Assembly: GCA_051747385.1 (NCBI GenBank)
Contig: JBNJGB010000064.1
Coordinates: forward strand, 1 to 12,544
Direction of reading: 5' to 3'
From: JBNJGB01 sp051747385
GTDB taxonomy: Bacteria; Myxococcota_A; UBA9042; PHBI01; JACKFB01
Length of the DNA stretch: 12,544 bases
In this document: positions 1-6,555 of the stretch, piece after piece
Layout: each line of letters opens with the position of its first letter
Numbering within the stretch: the stretch's first letter is position 1
Translations under genes and position numbers: made by a program
Notes under the pieces: generated by a model
Seen by the model: only the letters and a program-made list of their open reading frames with translations
Told to the model about the DNA's origin: nothing
Database searches by the model: none

Positions 1-1
1 C

Positions 2-601
2 CCCCACACGGCCAACTCCGACCAGATCGACTCCGACGGCGACGGGACCGGCGACGCATGCGATCCCTGCCCCAACGACGCCGACGACGACATCGACGAA
101 GACGGCGTCTGCGGAGACGTCGACAACTGCCCCGACACGGCCAACGCCGACCAGACCGACTCCGACGGCGACGGAGCCGGAGACGCATGCGATCCCTGCC
201 CACACGACGCCGACGACGACGTCGACGGGGACGGGGTCTGTGGGAACATCGACAACTGCCCGGAGACCGCCAACTCCGACCAGACGGACTCGGACTGCGA
301 CGGCCCCGGCGACGCATGCGACGCCTGCCCGAACGACCCGTGGAACGACGCGGACGGCGACGGCGTCTGCGGGGACGTCGACAACTGCCCCGACACGGCC
401 AACTCCGACCAGGCCGACTCCGACGGCGACGGCGTGGGCGACGCATGCGACGTCTGTCCCTACGACGGCGCCAACGACGCGGACGGTGACGGCGTCTGCG
501 GAGATGTCGACAACTGCCCGACCGCCGCAAACGCGGGCCAGGCGGACTCCGACGGCGACGGCGTGGGCGACGCATGTGACAGCCTCTGCGCCACGCCCTG
601 A
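2..601 (+). CDS. Thrombospondin type 3 repeat protein (C-terminal part, 5' end outside window)
   Basis: The reading frame is open from base 2 to a TGA at 599-601 and gives 199 residues of an Asp-, Gly- and Cys-rich protein. It is built from recurring DSDGDGVGDACD and DGDGVCGDVDNCPDTAN motifs, the signature of calcium-binding thrombospondin type 3 repeats. The unit start DNCP recurs at 122, 251, 380 and 509, so the period is exactly 43 codons (129 bp) with no indel. Each full unit carries four Cys plus many acidic calcium ligands. In this family such arrays form rigid, calcium-stabilised stalks of exported or outer-membrane proteins. The protein ends abruptly in GDACDSLCATP with no visible sorting tail or membrane segment. 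The signal peptide and any N-terminal functional domain lie outside the window, so the exact role is unknown. The coding frame is clear despite the lack of a start codon here. Confidence 0.9.
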   Translation, partial: PHTANSDQIDSDGDGTGDACDPCPNDADDDIDEDGVCGDVDNCPDTANADQTDSDGDGAGDACDPCPHDADDDVDGDGVCGNIDNCPETANSDQTDSDCDGPGDACDACPNDPWNDADGDGVCGDVDNCPDTANSDQADSDGDGVGDACDVCPYDGANDADGDGVCGDVDNCPTAANAGQADSDGDGVGDACDSLCATP

Positions 602-606
602 GCGTC

Positions 607-639
607 CGGTCCGCCGCCTCCACGCGGGGCGGCGGACCG
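607..639. terminator. Hairpin between convergent genes, probable bidirectional terminator
   Basis: The arms 607-618 and 628-639 are perfect reverse complements (12 bp, almost all G+C) around a 9-nt loop. The hairpin starts 6 nt after the TSP3-protein stop and lies 11 nt beyond the nth stop on the other strand. Neither side has a clear T-tract, so intrinsic termination is inferred from the position and stem strength. Confidence 0.6.
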
Positions 640-649
640 ACCCGACCTA

Positions 650-1354
650 CTATGCTCCGAGGTCGCCCCGCGCAGCGACCAAGCGGGCCTCCCGGTCGGC
701 ACGCTCCGTCCAGCAGCCCTCGGGATCAGCCTCGCGGCTCGGGCACACCTCGTTCAGGGGACACGCCGCGCAGTCCGGCTTCCGGCTCGTGCAGACGTAC
801 CGCCCGTGCAGGACGAGGCGATGCCCCATGTCGATCCAGGCCTCGCGCGGCCAGGCCTCCATGAGGTCCTTCTCGACCTTACCGGCCTTCTTCTGGCCGG
901 ACAGGCCCAGCCGCCGGGCCACCCGGCCCGCGTGGGTGTCGACCACCACGCCGCTGGCGACGCCATAGGCGCTTCCGAGGACGACGTTGGCGGTCTTCCG
1001 CGCCACGCCGGGGAGCTTCACCATCTCCGCCATGGTGCGGGGCACCTCGCCGCCGTGCTCCTCGGCGATCCGCGCCGCGGCCCCCTGGATGGACTTCGCC
1101 TTGTTCCGATAGAAGCCCGTGCTGCGGACGACCTCCTCGACCTCTTCGCGCGGGGCGGCGGCCAGGTCGGCCGGCGTCGGCCACCGCGCGAAGAGCGCCG
1201 GGGTCACGGTGTTGACCATCCGATCGGTGCTCTGGGCGCTCAGGATGGTCGCCACCAGGAGCGACCACGCGTCGTCGTGGTCCAGCTCCGGTCGCGGGTC
1301 GGGGATGGCCCGCGCGAGGCGCTCCCGCACCTGCCCGGGATCGGCGCTCTGCAT
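650..1354 (-). CDS. nth: Endonuclease III (DNA glycosylase/AP lyase)
   Basis: This base-excision-repair enzyme removes oxidised pyrimidines from DNA and cleaves the abasic site. The helix-hairpin-helix LPGVARKTANVVL holds the catalytic Lys (residue 120 from the chosen start), and VDTHAGRVARRLGL holds the catalytic Asp (139). The C-terminal Cys at 188, 195, 198 and 204 have the C-x6-C-x2-C-x5-C spacing of the [4Fe-4S] loop. The ATG at 1354 is chosen because GGGGAGGTG lies just upstream and because the numbering then matches E. coli Nth (Lys120, Asp138) to within one residue. An in-frame ATG at 1372 would add six residues and is the alternative. The product has 234 residues, slightly longer than the roughly 211 of E. 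coli. The gene starts about 60 nt after the rpsN stop on the same strand, so the two may share a transcript. Confidence 0.95.
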   Translation of the reverse strand: MQSADPGQVRERLARAIPDPRPELDHDDAWSLLVATILSAQSTDRMVNTVTPALFARWPTPADLAAAPREEVEEVVRSTGFYRNKAKSIQGAAARIAEEHGGEVPRTMAEMVKLPGVARKTANVVLGSAYGVASGVVVDTHAGRVARRLGLSGQKKAGKVEKDLMEAWPREAWIDMGHRLVLHGRYVCTSRKPDCAACPLNEVCPSREADPEGCWTERADREARLVAARGDLGA

Positions 1355-1415
1355 GAGCCCACCTCCCCGCATCGGGCGCGCCTCTCCCCCCAGGGACGCG
1401 CGCCGCTCCGCGCTC

Positions 1416-1721
1416 CTACCAGCTCGACTTCAGGACGCCCGGGAGCTGCCCGGCCAGGGCCAGGTCGCGCAGCGCGATGCGCGAGATCCCGAACTTCCGA
1501 TAGTAGCCGTGCGGGCGGCCGGTGACGACGCAACGGTTGCGCACGCGCGTCGGGCTCGAGTCCCGCGGGAGCTTCTGGAGCTTCTTCATCGCGAGCTCGC
1601 GCTCCGCGTCCGGCGTCATCGGATCCTTGATGATGCGCTTCAGCTCGAGGCGCTGCTCGAAGTACTTCTCCACGAGCTTCTTGCGCTTGTCGTTCTTCAC
1701 GATCTTGCTGGTCTTGGCCAT
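1416..1721 (-). CDS. rpsN: 30S ribosomal protein S14 (zinc-free, long type)
   Basis: The product has 101 residues, the same length as E. coli S14. It starts MAKTSKIVKNDKRKK, contains LPRDSSPTRVRNRC and TGRPHGYYRKFG, and ends in PGVLKSSW. These are hallmark S14 segments contacting 16S rRNA in the head of the small subunit. Only one Cys is present, so the CxxC...CxxC zinc-ribbon form is ruled out. The start ATG at 1721 gives the exact family N-terminus. The gene stands outside any ribosomal protein operon, between a TetR regulator and nth. In many bacteria a stand-alone zinc-free S14 is a paralogue used under zinc limitation. Whether that holds here cannot be decided without the rest of the genome, and I saw no convincing Zur site upstream. 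Confidence 0.96.
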   Translation of the reverse strand: MAKTSKIVKNDKRKKLVEKYFEQRLELKRIIKDPMTPDAERELAMKKLQKLPRDSSPTRVRNRCVVTGRPHGYYRKFGISRIALRDLALAGQLPGVLKSSW

Positions 1722-1755
1722 ATCCACTCGCCTGCGAGGTCGTTGGAGAGGCAGC

Positions 1756-1785
1756 CTTGTAGCGCAGCACCCCGGCCTTCGTAAA
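1756..1785 (-). promoter_or_regulatory. Candidate sigma70-type promoter for rpsN
   Basis: On the - strand, TTTACG (1780-1785) and TACAAG (1756-1761) are separated by 18 nt and would give a leader of roughly 28 nt before the rpsN ATG at 1721. Each hexamer matches the consensus at about four of six positions. This is the best candidate in the 95-nt gap but is only suggestive. Confidence 0.3.
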
Positions 1786-1816
1786 CCTCCAAGCGATCCC
1801 GGCCCGCACGCCTCGT

Positions 1817-2419
1817 CTATGCGGTCGCGTGCATGCCGCGCAGCAGGAGCTGCGCCGTGCGCTGGACCTGGCGCCGGACATCCTCCTGATCGAAGAGGCC
1901 GCCCATCCAGCCCACGAGCGCCGAGAACAGCATCTGGGAGCACAGGAACGCCAGCTCCTGGATCTGGTCGTCGTTCAGGCCCGCCACCTCGGTGTCGCCG
2001 TCCTCGCCCTCCAGGGTGGTGGCGATGAGCCGCGTGATCCGGGAGTGGAAGCGCCCCACCTTCTCGGCGAGCTCCGGATCGCCGCTGGCCGTGGCCTTCA
2101 GGCCGGCCCGGGACAGCTTCGGCCGGGCGAAGAACCCCGACGTCACCAGATCGAAGAACGCGGCGAGGCGCGCCGAGTAGGTGTCACCTTTCGGGGGCGT
2201 CGTCCGCACGAGCTCCTCGAGGAGGTTCAGCTCCCGCTCCATGGCGGCGACGAGGATGTCCTCCTTGCTGCTGAACCGCTTGTAGACGGTGCCCAGGGCG
2301 ACGTTGGCGTGGGACGCGATGTCCCGCAGCCGCACGGCCTCGAAGCCGCCCTGCTCCGCGAGCACGACGGCAGACTCCACGATGCGGCGGGATCGCTCTT
2401 CCTGAATGCGCTCGGTCAT
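1817..2419 (-). CDS. TetR-family transcriptional regulator (KstR-like)
   Basis: This is a 200-residue one-component repressor. The N-terminal helices (RRIVESAVVLAEQGGFEAV) lead into a classic TetR helix-turn-helix at residues 30-49 (RLRDIASHANVALGTVYKRF), followed by SKEDILVAAM. The C-terminal part, which binds ligand and dimerises, has the pattern SARLAAF, SRAGLKATASGDPELAEKV and LFSALVGWMGGL. This resembles KstR-type regulators of sterol and lipid catabolism, but the resemblance is from memory and the ligand is unknown. The ATG at 2419 is chosen because GGGGAAGGA precedes it by about 6 nt. In-frame sequence further upstream looks non-coding. The neighbouring serine hydrolase and esterase on the same strand are plausible targets. 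The gene is followed after 95 nt by rpsN. Confidence 0.9.
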   Translation of the reverse strand: MTERIQEERSRRIVESAVVLAEQGGFEAVRLRDIASHANVALGTVYKRFSSKEDILVAAMERELNLLEELVRTTPPKGDTYSARLAAFFDLVTSGFFARPKLSRAGLKATASGDPELAEKVGRFHSRITRLIATTLEGEDGDTEVAGLNDDQIQELAFLCSQMLFSALVGWMGGLFDQEDVRRQVQRTAQLLLRGMHATA

Positions 2420-2541
2420 CCTGTCCTTCCCCTGTGCGGCCCACGCCGGACGGTCCCCGTCACATCGAGACGACGAGGCGGTCTTCGGGGCTCGCCCGAG
2501 CCGGCCCGGTCGCGGGAGGGCACCACGAAAGCGCGGGCGAA

Positions 2542-2778
2542 TCAAGCGCGCGATGCCGCCGGAGAAATCGGAACGATGTTCCCCATCACGAGGCCTCGAG
2601 GCGACGCGCCACGCCCGATCCCGCCACCGCGCGGGGGCTCCCACACAGCGTGCTGGTCGTAGACCGACCAGGAGGCGGTCCAGCCGGCGCACGGCTTGCC
2701 CAGCGACGGTGCGTCCGGCGGGATCTCCACGTCCAGATACCCGTGTCCTTGGAGCGGCACCTCATGTCCAGGGGCCAC
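2542..2778 (-). CDS. Possible small unrecognised protein or C-terminal relic
   Basis: I do not recognise this frame. It lies in the 400-nt gap between the serine hydrolase and the TetR gene. Between about 2640 and 2760 it is coding-like: strong G/C at third positions and a protein-like composition rich in Trp, Tyr and Asp (for example AGWTASWSVYDQHAVWEPP). The only start I can propose is a GTG at 2778 without a clear ribosome binding site, giving 78 residues. The frame is also open further upstream inside the hydrolase gene in another phase, so it could instead be the tail of an older, disrupted gene. The rest of the gap (2420-2541) shows only the TetR leader region. A 6-bp GC hairpin (2794-2811) just after the hydrolase stop might help termination. 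Confidence 0.25.
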   Translation of the reverse strand: MAPGHEVPLQGHGYLDVEIPPDAPSLGKPCAGWTASWSVYDQHAVWEPPRGGGIGRGASPRGLVMGNIVPISPAASRA

Positions 2779-2819
2779 CTCGCCATCCGGCGCCCCGGGA
2801 GTCCCCCCGGGCCCCCCGT

Positions 2820-4067
2820 TCAGACGGGTGGGCACTGCGTCGAGATGGCGGAGAGCACCCCGTACAGCCGCCGGAGATGCGGGCCGAAGAAGGGCTTCCC
2901 GCTCGTCAGCAGGCCCACCGAGAGCTGCCTCCGGGGGTCGGCCCAGGTGAGGACCTCGCTGAAACCGAGGTGCCCGAACGCCCGCGCCGTGCCCGGCCCG
3001 AACGGGCTGACGCGATCGGTGCCCAGCATGAAGCCGAGCCCGTAGCGCACGGGGACGGCCAGGGTGAAGTCCACCTCGAGGTAGGCGTCCTCGATCGCCG
3101 CCCGGTGCACCGTCCGCGAGTCGAAGACCCGCACGCCGTCCAGCACGCCCTCGTCGAGGAGGAGCTGGTAGAAGCGCGAGGCCTCGTTCGCCGTGGCCAC
3201 GATGTTGCCTGCCGGGATGATCGGCCGCAGCCAGCGGGGATCGTTGGCGATGGCCGCGGCCTCCCGGAAGGACACGCCCAGGGCGCGCTTGACGAGCCAG
3301 GACAAGGGGAACGGCGCGCCGCGGCCCGTGAAGGCGCTCCTGGCCACGCGGCCCATGTCCTCCTCGGCCACGCCGTAGTTCATCCACCGGAAGCCGAGGG
3401 GATCGAGCACGTCCTCCTGCAGGACCTCCCGGATGGTGCGCCCGGTCACGCGCCGCACGATCTCGCCCAGGACGAACCCGCCCGTGATGGCGTGATAGGC
3501 TAGGCGCCGACCGGGCCGCCACGTGGGCTCCGCAGCGCACAGGGCGTCGAGGACCGCGTCCCAGTCCGTGAGCATGTCGATGGGATCGCCGGCGGTGGGC
3601 ACCGAGGGGATCCCCGCCCGGTGGGTGAGCACGTGGCGGATGGTCGTACCCGCCTTGCCGTGGCGCCCGAACTCCGGGATGTACTCGACGACGCGATCGT
3701 CGATGTGCAGCAGGCCCCGGTCGTCCAGGTGGTGGACGACCATGCCGGTGACGGCCTTGGACGCGGAGAAGATGCAGAACGGCGTGTCGGGGGTCGCCAG
3801 CTCGCGCCGGGCGCCGGGGGGATCGTCCGGGTCGGCGCCCCGCGCCCAGCCGACGGCCCGATCCAGGATGACGTGTCCCCGCCTCCGGATGCACAGGGCG
3901 ATCGCCGGGTGCAGGCCCGTATCGAAGAAGCGCTCCACCTCGGACCAGATGGCCTCGACGCCGCCCGGCCGCACGCCCAGCGCGCGCAGGTCCACGTCCT
4001 CCGGCGTCGCGTCGGTGGTGATCCGGGCCTTGTCCGCCGGCACGCGCACCCGCGCACCCCTGGCCAT
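2820..4067 (-). CDS. Serine hydrolase of the beta-lactamase/penicillin-binding (class C-like) family
   Basis: The product has 415 residues with a full beta-lactamase fold. The SxxK nucleophile motif is S101-A-S-K104 in CIFSASKAVTGMVVH, followed by LLHIDDRVVEYIPEFG and TIRHVLTHRAGIPS, which are typical of this family. The second motif is Y191-H-A in place of YxN, and a late GHLG stands where class C enzymes carry KTG. Members include esterases, D-aminopeptidases and mycobacterial LipD/LipE/LipL-type lipases. True antibiotic resistance is less likely than ester or peptide hydrolysis. No signal peptide is visible, so the enzyme is probably cytoplasmic. The ATG at 4067 follows GGGAGGT and lies 2 nt after the TGA of the upstream esterase gene, so the two are almost certainly co-translated. 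A TATACT hexamer at 4098-4103 could give extra transcription. Confidence 0.9.
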   Translation of the reverse strand: MARGARVRVPADKARITTDATPEDVDLRALGVRPGGVEAIWSEVERFFDTGLHPAIALCIRRRGHVILDRAVGWARGADPDDPPGARRELATPDTPFCIFSASKAVTGMVVHHLDDRGLLHIDDRVVEYIPEFGRHGKAGTTIRHVLTHRAGIPSVPTAGDPIDMLTDWDAVLDALCAAEPTWRPGRRLAYHAITGGFVLGEIVRRVTGRTIREVLQEDVLDPLGFRWMNYGVAEEDMGRVARSAFTGRGAPFPLSWLVKRALGVSFREAAAIANDPRWLRPIIPAGNIVATANEASRFYQLLLDEGVLDGVRVFDSRTVHRAAIEDAYLEVDFTLAVPVRYGLGFMLGTDRVSPFGPGTARAFGHLGFSEVLTWADPRRQLSVGLLTSGKPFFGPHLRRLYGVLSAISTQCPPV

Positions 4068-4069
4068 GC

Positions 4070-5383
4070 TCAAGGGGACCTCCCGCGTGGCGCCCGGAGT
4101 ATAGACGCGGCCGCGTCCGATGCGCCACCGGCGCCCGCCGCGGCGTCTCGCGGGACGCCCTCCGCCGGCCGGTGCGCTCTCCGGACGCGCTCCAGGAAGC
4201 GGCGGATCCCGCGGACGGCCATGTTGGTCCGCAGCGAGGGGAAGATGTCGAAGGCGTGCTGGGCGCCGGGCAGCTCCGCGTAGGCCACCGGGGCGCGCGA
4301 CGCGGCGCGGAGGGCCTCCACGAAGCGTCGGGCCGAGCCCACGGGCACCAGGGAGTCGCGGTCGCCGTGGATGACCAGGAACGGCGGGGCGTGCGGGCCG
4401 ACCTGATCCAGGGGGGACGCCAGCCGCCACCTGTCGGGCGCCTCCTCGGGGGCGGCCTTGATGACGTGCTTCTCCATGAGCCGCGTGAGCCGCTCGTGCG
4501 GCCAGAGGCGATCCCGATCGCGCACGTCGTACACCCCGTACATGCTGACGCAGCCGGCGACGCGGGTGTCGGCCTCCTCGAACCCCGGCTGGAGCGCCGC
4601 CTCCCCCGGCGTGAGCGCCGCGAGGCTCGCCAGATGCCCGCCCGCCGACAGGCCCGCCACGACCAGGAGGTCCGGATCGGCGCCCCACTCGGCGCCGTGC
4701 TCGCGCACCCAGGCGATGGCGCGCTTCAGGTCGACGAGCTGCTCCGGGAAGGTGGCGTGGGGGCTGAGCCGATAGTCCACGTTGAAGGCGACCCAGCCGT
4801 GCGCGGCCATGTGCTGGACCAGCGGCAGGCCCTGCTCGTTCTTGGAGCCCATCACCCAGCCGCCGCCGTGGACGTGCAGCAGCGCCGGACAGCCGGTCGG
4901 GCGATCGTCCCGGTGATAGACGTCCAGCTTCAGGTTCAGGCCCCGGGCGCGGTCGTAGCGGATGTCGCGGACGCGGGCGACCCCCGGCCGTCGCACCGGG
5001 AAGGGGATGAGGATCCGGCCGAGGCCCAGGGGCTCCGGCTCCTGGTCGTCGGGGTCCGCACCGTCGGGCCACGCGGCGTCCACGGCCGCCTCGACGACGG
5101 CCTGCGTGCGCAGGGAGCGCGTCCAGTCCACGGCGAGCCCCATCCAGCCCGCAGCCGCCACGGCCAGGCCCACGAGACCGGGCGTCGTGTCGAAGGCGCC
5201 CAGGAGCCAGAAGACCCAGGCGATCACGAGCTGGAGCGCCAGGTGGTGCAGCGCCAGTTCGGAGGTCAGCCAGCCCAGGAGGAACGACACGAGGGCCACG
5301 GGCGCGGGGCGATAGAGCGGCCGCATGGCGTTCCAGGCCATCCAGGCGCCCGCGAGGCCGATGACCAGGAACACCCAACCCAT
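4070..5383 (-). CDS. Membrane-anchored alpha/beta-hydrolase esterase (HSL / LipC-M-O-like)
   Basis: The product has 437 residues. The first 90 or so form three to four hydrophobic segments (about 2-20, 28-45, 48-64, 68-86) that would anchor it in the inner membrane. The catalytic domain then carries the oxyanion motif H172-G-G-G in LLHVHGGGWVMGSK, nucleophile S246 in GLSAGGH, acid D343 in HGDRDSLVPV and H376 in GAQHAF. This is the layout of hormone-sensitive-lipase-type carboxylesterases. The N-terminal membrane part plus HGGGW domain resembles mycobacterial LipC, LipM and LipO. The substrate is unknown; a lipid or acyl ester is likely. The start ATG at 5383 is chosen because it gives the hydrophobic N-terminus and sits 7 nt after a TATACT box. 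There is no ribosome binding site, so translation may be leaderless. The gene is coupled to the downstream serine hydrolase. Confidence 0.92.
   Translation of the reverse strand: MGWVFLVIGLAGAWMAWNAMRPLYRPAPVALVSFLLGWLTSELALHHLALQLVIAWVFWLLGAFDTTPGLVGLAVAAAGWMGLAVDWTRSLRTQAVVEAAVDAAWPDGADPDDQEPEPLGLGRILIPFPVRRPGVARVRDIRYDRARGLNLKLDVYHRDDRPTGCPALLHVHGGGWVMGSKNEQGLPLVQHMAAHGWVAFNVDYRLSPHATFPEQLVDLKRAIAWVREHGAEWGADPDLLVVAGLSAGGHLASLAALTPGEAALQPGFEEADTRVAGCVSMYGVYDVRDRDRLWPHERLTRLMEKHVIKAAPEEAPDRWRLASPLDQVGPHAPPFLVIHGDRDSLVPVGSARRFVEALRAASRAPVAYAELPGAQHAFDIFPSLRTNMAVRGIRRFLERVRRAHRPAEGVPRDAAAGAGGASDAAASILRAPRGRSP
4098..4103 (-). promoter_or_regulatory. Candidate internal -10 box upstream of the serine hydrolase
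   Basis: TATACT lies on the - strand inside the last codons of the esterase gene, 30 nt before the hydrolase start, with a GGGAGGT ribosome site between. It is the same hexamer seen at the esterase start. No convincing -35 box is visible. Confidence 0.3.
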
Positions 5384-5389
5384 GGGCGC

Positions 5390-5395
5390 AGTATA
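5390..5395 (-). promoter_or_regulatory. -10 box of a probably leaderless esterase transcript
   Basis: TATACT (five of six to consensus) is followed by GCGCCC and then the ATG at 5383. The A of the start codon therefore falls where transcription would begin. No Shine-Dalgarno sequence lies between. The -35 region is weak. Confidence 0.5.
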
Positions 5396-5462
5396 GCGAC
5401 GTCGCGCCGGGGCGAAACGTTCGTCCCGCTCCGTCGCGCGGGTCGACTCCCCGCCGGCGGGC

Positions 5463-6221
5463 TCACCACCGCTCGCGCGGCGGTGCGTATCGGCGCCGGA
5501 ACCCCCCGATCCGTTCGCGCTGACGATCGCCCCGGCCACCGCGCAGCCTCCCGCGGGTGAACAGGACCAGCAGGGCGAAGCCGGTCACGAAGCCGCCCGC
5601 GTGGGCCCACCAGGCCACGCCGCCCGTGTCGCCCGCGGCCCGGGTCAGGGAGTACGCGCCCGCGAGGAGCTGCTCGAGGAACCACACGCCGAGGAAGAGC
5701 ACGGCGGGCAGCTCGAAGAAGACCGGGATGATCACGATGGGGATCATCACGACGACCCAGGCGGTGGGGAAGGAGATGATGTAGGCCCCCAGCACCCCGG
5801 CGATGGCCCCGGACGCCCCGATCATGGGCACCGTGGAGGCCGGCTCGGCCAGGACCTGGGCCTGGGACGCGACGACGCCGCACACCAGGTAGAAGAGGAG
5901 ATACCGCGCGTGGCCCAGGCGATCCTCGAGGGCGGGCCCGAAGACCCACAGGAAGATGGCGTTGCCGATGGCGTGGATCCAGCCGCCGTGCAGGAACATG
6001 GAGGTGAGCATGGGCAGGAGCCAGCGCTCCACCTCCCCCGGCGAGTCGACCATGAGCTGGAGCTGGTGCGCGGGCACCACGCCGAAGCCGTACAGGAGGT
6101 GCAGGAGCTGGCGCTCCCCGAGGGTGGTCTCCCAGAGGAAGGCCACCCCGATGGTCGCCACCAGGCCGAGGGTGACGCCGGGCATGCGGTGGATGCGTAC
6201 GCTGGTCCCGACGGGAAACAC
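5463..6221 (-). CDS. Rhomboid-family intramembrane serine protease
   Basis: The product has 252 residues with about six membrane segments. The rhomboid dyad is clear: S137 in GASGAIAG and H207 in AWWAHAGGFVTG. The conserved helix-2 pair is also present, H83 and N87 in GGWIHAIGNAIF. Rhomboids cut substrate membrane helices within the inner membrane; the substrate here is unknown. The short basic tail (after about residue 222) is cytoplasmic by inference. The start is GTG at 6221, chosen because AGGAGG lies 7 nt upstream. The gene is on the same strand as the esterase 79 nt downstream. Its upstream neighbour is a fragment of a DUF1295 gene, suggesting it once followed that gene directly. Confidence 0.93.
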   Translation of the reverse strand: MFPVGTSVRIHRMPGVTLGLVATIGVAFLWETTLGERQLLHLLYGFGVVPAHQLQLMVDSPGEVERWLLPMLTSMFLHGGWIHAIGNAIFLWVFGPALEDRLGHARYLLFYLVCGVVASQAQVLAEPASTVPMIGASGAIAGVLGAYIISFPTAWVVVMIPIVIIPVFFELPAVLFLGVWFLEQLLAGAYSLTRAAGDTGGVAWWAHAGGFVTGFALLVLFTRGRLRGGRGDRQRERIGGFRRRYAPPRERW

Positions 6222-6230
6222 GGGCTCCTC
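6209..6230. repeat. Short repeat over the rhomboid start region (copy 1)
   Basis: These 22 bp cover the ribosome site, GTG start and first codons of the rhomboid gene. They recur at 10166-10187 with one mismatch, in the same orientation. Together with the adjacent 188-bp repeat they show that the original duplicated block ran from the rhomboid start to the DUF1295 3' end. Confidence 0.75.
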
Positions 6231-6418
6231 CTGGCGAGGGGCGGCCCGCCGAGCATAAGCCCCGCGCTGCGCCGGTCCACCCGCCGGGCCGCGCGCTCAG
6301 GGCCTCGGCGGACGCGGGAGGAGGCCGGGGACGCGGCGCATGTGCTCACGGTAGTGGGGCCGGCGCGCCAGGTGGCGGCGATCGATCATGGGGATGCTCA
6401 CGACCACGAACAGCAGCG
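6231..6418. repeat. Outer direct repeat, left copy (pairs with 10279-10466)
   Basis: The copies align without gaps at a constant offset of 4,048 bp. Bases 6297-6418 are identical to 10345-10466 (122 bp), while the first 66 bp contain five substitutions. The identical part encodes the C-terminus of the DUF1295 protein; the diverged part is its downstream non-coding flank. The homology stops sharply at 6418/10466, where this copy joins transposase-like sequence. Confidence 0.95.
6297..6418 (-). pseudogene. Duplicated C-terminal fragment of the DUF1295 gene
   Basis: On the - strand this encodes the last 39 residues of the membrane protein at 10345-11259 (VVVSIPMIDRRHLARRPHYR onward) and its stop codon, with no nucleotide change. 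No start codon or upstream coding part belongs to it. The frame upstream runs into unrelated island sequence. It is a dead fragment left by duplication or insertion. Confidence 0.9.
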
Positions 6419-6550
6419 CTCCATGCCGCCACCCGGGTTCCGGTGATCGACGACAGCGCGTCGCTGCCCATGCAGGCAAGGCGCATCCTCCGGCACCTCG
6501 ACCTCCCGGCCGAGCCTCCACGCATCGCTCCCGGCAGGCCCCCCACCCGA
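6419..6550 (+). pseudogene. Relic of an IS91-like transposase C-terminus
   Basis: The + strand frame reads VPVIDDSASLPMQARRILRH, then LDLPAEPPRIAPGRPP. The pattern 'ARRIL-HL-LPAEPP-IAP-R-PP' is what I recall from the extreme C-termini of IS91/IS801-type (Y2) transposases, after their zinc-binding CPRCGG motif. The upstream part, including the zinc motif and catalytic Tyr residues, is missing, and the frame begins abruptly at the end of the DUF1295 fragment. If correct, this marks the border as transposon-derived. IS91 elements move by rolling-circle and can carry adjacent DNA. The identification is from pattern memory only. Confidence 0.5.
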
Positions 6551-6555
6551 TCTAG

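Noticed and set aside
2444..2458. Near-palindrome GGACGGTCC upstream of the TetR gene as an operator
   Set aside because: The arms are only four bases long around one base, too short to support in GC-rich DNA.
2542..4128. Long - strand frame overlapping the serine hydrolase gene in another phase
   Set aside because: The overlapping frame at 2820-4067 contains all catalytic motifs and family sequence. The other frame is Arg/Gly/Pro-rich, as expected for a shadow in high-GC DNA. Only its last part outside the gene was kept as a weak candidate.
5450..5461. Self-complementary CCCGCCGGCGGG just after the rhomboid stop as a terminator
   Set aside because: It has no loop, so it cannot fold as a simple hairpin, and such GC palindromes are expected by chance here.
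4172..5560. Long + strand frame opposite the esterase gene
   Set aside because: Its His/Arg/Gly/Val-rich composition mirrors the antisense of a GC-rich gene. The - strand frame has clear esterase motifs.
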